A stretch of 7,053 nt of DNA from CAYJBH01 sp964369445 (GTDB lineage: Bacteria; Bacillota; Clostridia; Oscillospirales; Ruminococcaceae): positions 1-7,053 of the forward strand of contig CAYJFU010000084.1 of the NCBI GenBank assembly GCA_964369445.1. The letters run 5' to 3'. Below the pieces are notes generated by a model, which did no database searches, was not told the DNA's origin, and saw only the letters and a list, made by a program, of their open reading frames with translations. Shown here piece by piece: positions 5,911-7,053 of this stretch. The stretch's first letter is position 1. Each line of letters starts with the position of its first letter. Position numbers and translations under genes: made by a program.

Positions 5911-6066
5911 GCAAGTGCAAAATGCCCTTGCGACTAATGGCTAAAGACTAATGATGAGAGACGGATGGTGTTTTTGACCAGAATAGTCCGTTCATAAGTG
6001 TAAAAACATCAAGTTGCTGTAAAATAAATTATTCACTATTCACCTTTAGTCTTTAGTTTCACGTGG
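5911..6066 (+). repeat. MITE-like intergenic element, copy B
   Basis: This element fills most of the 182-base spacer between the YukD-like gene and the first WXG100 gene and is the inverted partner of 5006-5190. It opens with a hairpin (GCAAGTGCA at 5911-5919, TGCCCTTGC at 5923-5931, one mismatch). Terminal inverted repeats follow: 5941-5957 matches the complement of 6040-6056 at 15 of 17 positions, with an unbroken 11-bp core CTAAAGACTAA. It ends in CACGTGG, directly against the YukD stop codon. No reading frame of note lies inside. The size, inverted ends and position between genes suggest a non-autonomous mobile element whose transposase is elsewhere. Confidence 0.68.
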
Positions 6067-6321
6067 TTATATAAGAATAATAGTGTCTCCGCTTTTGACA
6101 TCCACCGCAGAAAGCACCTCTTCATTGCTCAAAAGACCGCCGAGGTTTTTCGAGCAAAACAGCACCTGTGACATGTCGTTGAAAATCTCTCTGCCCTCTA
6201 CAAGCGATATCTGCTTGACAAAATCGTTTTTCACCCTGCCAACGCTCATGTTGCTGTCAACGGAAAACTCGTACATCTTAGCACTGCCGGGCACCTGCAC
6301 GTCCAAAAAAATCTTAGCCAT
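6067..6321 (-). CDS. yukD: YukD/EsaB-like ubiquitin-fold type VII secretion protein
   Basis: An 84-residue protein with a ubiquitin-like beta-grasp layout. It opens with the strand AKIFLDVQVPG and the hairpin partner MYEFSVDSN, continues with a helix around VGRVKNDFVKQIS, and ends with the strand DTIILI. There is no Gly-Gly tail, in line with YukD/EsaB proteins, which are not conjugated. The length matches the roughly 80 residues of YukD. In Firmicutes type VII systems this cytoplasmic protein is an essential accessory or regulator of secretion. AAAGGAG lies seven bases before the ATG. It stands between the EssC gene and the WXG100 array, which strongly supports the call despite low sequence conservation in this family. 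Confidence 0.82.
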   Translation of the reverse strand: MAKIFLDVQVPGSAKMYEFSVDSNMSVGRVKNDFVKQISLVEGREIFNDMSQVLFCSKNLGGLLSNEEVLSAVDVKSGDTIILI

Positions 6322-6375
6322 GTTACCTCTCCTTTATAGTTTTTAGGCACTATGCCCTCGGAAATAATCCTTTTT

Positions 6376-6406
6376 TTTATATCAAATTAACAAAACCGGT
6401 TGTCAA
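6376..6406 (-). promoter_or_regulatory. promoter for the yukD-WXG100 cluster
   Basis: On the minus strand a perfect -35 box TTGACA (6401-6406) begins ten bases after the EssC stop codon. It is followed after 19 bases by TATAAA (6376-6381), preceded by TG one base earlier, which is an extended -10. The 19-base spacer is long, but the extended -10 compensates. The palindrome AACCGGTT (6394-6401) lies in the spacer and could bind a regulator. This would let the YukD and WXG100 genes be made independently of the EssC transcript. Confidence 0.6.
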
Positions 6407-6415
6407 TTTTAATAA

Positions 6416-7053
6416 CTATATGTTGTCTTGTGTCGGTGATGCCAACGGTGTCACAATTTTAACCAGCTTGTTGTCCTCCGGCTGTGCAGTGTATCCGCTT
6501 CCCGCCGTGAGCTGTCTTGCGCTGTCGGTGGCGGACATCTCAAAGCTCAGTGCGCCCTGCTGGTCAAACATGCCGCCCAGATGTGTGCCGGTGTTGTGCG
6601 ATGTCCATATGCGCATAAGCTCAAAGCGTGCATTGTCAAAATAGTCATCGGGTTGCATGACGGCAAAAAGATTTATCTTGTGCTCGTTACCCTTTTGCAA
6701 TGCAATCTCCAAAAACTCGTTCATCTGTACGCGCTGGCTGTAGACCGCCTGCATAAACAGGTTAGTGTCGCCGATGCATATTACAATGCGTTGTTCGCCG
6801 CTCATGGCGTTGCGCACGTCTTGCGCGTTGTCCCTTGCGCCGTTTACTATGCCGTTGCGCCTTGTAAATTCCCCGACAAGGCTTGTCTCCATAAGTGAGA
6901 ACAACTGTTCGTCGGTGTGGCACACGGTATCAAATATGCCAAGTTTTTCAAGCTCGCCGCCCTCGCTGTCAAACAGCACCATGCGTGCGCCTTTTGCCTG
7001 CATTTGCAGTGCCAGTGACTTAAGCAGTTGTTTTCTACCCGTCTCGGCAAAGC
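6416..7053 (-). CDS. essC: EssC-type type VII secretion ATPase, C-terminal domain (5' end outside window)
   Basis: The last 211 residues of a large FtsK/SpoIIIE-family membrane ATPase, the motor of the type VII system. The frame is open to the right edge, so the start and the first ATPase domains are missing. The visible part matches the third ATPase domain. A degenerate Walker A region (AETGRKQLLKSL, GRKQ in place of GKS/T) is at the very start, followed by the Walker B-like strand RIVICIGD (about visible residues 87-94). Near the end come HLGGMFDQQGALSF and the tail LTAGSGYTAQPEDNKLVKI, both typical of EssC C-termini. In this family the third domain binds nucleotide poorly and the far C-terminus selects substrates. 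The substrate genes follow directly downstream. Confidence 0.8.
   Translation of the reverse strand, partial: FAETGRKQLLKSLALQMQAKGARMVLFDSEGGELEKLGIFDTVCHTDEQLFSLMETSLVGEFTRRNGIVNGARDNAQDVRNAMSGEQRIVICIGDTNLFMQAVYSQRVQMNEFLEIALQKGNEHKINLFAVMQPDDYFDNARFELMRIWTSHNTGTHLGGMFDQQGALSFEMSATDSARQLTAGSGYTAQPEDNKLVKIVTPLASPTQDNI

Noticed and set aside
5885..5920. Longer N-terminus of the 99-residue WXG100 protein starting at 5920
   Set aside because: It would begin inside the hairpin of repeat element B and translate the ribosome binding site; ATG 5884 has AGAAAGGA at good spacing.
1..7053. CRISPR array, tRNA, rRNA or transposase gene
   Set aside because: No regularly spaced direct repeats, cloverleaf-like segments, rRNA-like stretches or transposase motifs were seen on either strand.

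Overview
The window looks like chromosomal DNA of a low-to-moderate GC Firmicute, probably a clostridial relative of the Oscillospiraceae/Lachnospiraceae. Three things point that way: purine-rich AAAGGA/AAGGAGG ribosome binding sites before nearly every gene, AT-rich spacers between more GC-rich genes, and a type VIIb (Firmicutes-type) secretion locus. The taxonomic call is inference only.

Left part (1-2806): two divergently transcribed housekeeping-type genes. On the minus strand an RlmD/RumA-type 23S rRNA m5U methyltransferase starts at 1372 and runs off the left edge with 457 codons visible, so it lacks at most its last few residues. On the plus strand, after a 153-base divergent promoter region, lies a galactokinase-like GHMP kinase (1526-2806). 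A perfect 20-bp-stem hairpin at 2892-2934 closes it and works in both directions, marking the boundary between this part and the next.

Right part (2979-7053, all minus strand): the end of a type VII secretion locus. In transcription order it has the C-terminal ATPase domain of EssC (cut by the right edge), a promoter, a YukD/EsaB ubiquitin-like protein, five different WXG100 proteins of 98-109 residues, and a 274-residue protein. That last protein has a helical N-terminus, an alanine/glycine tract built from 11-residue repeats, and a glutamine-rich helical tail. EssC is the motor, YukD an accessory protein, the WXG100 proteins the likely secreted substrates or partner chaperones, and the last protein a candidate dedicated substrate. 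No EssA, EssB, EsaA, LXG toxin or immunity gene is inside the window.

The spacers of the secretion cluster hold an unadvertised structure. Two related elements of about 156 and 185 bases, in opposite orientation, bracket the pair of WXG100 genes at 5194-5884. Their near ends are 44/52 identical and each starts with a small hairpin. They look like small non-autonomous mobile elements (MITE-like) that may have helped shuffle or duplicate the WXG100 cassette. The most novel items are this bracketed cassette, the diversified five-gene WXG100 array, and the 11-residue GxxxG repeat protein at its end.
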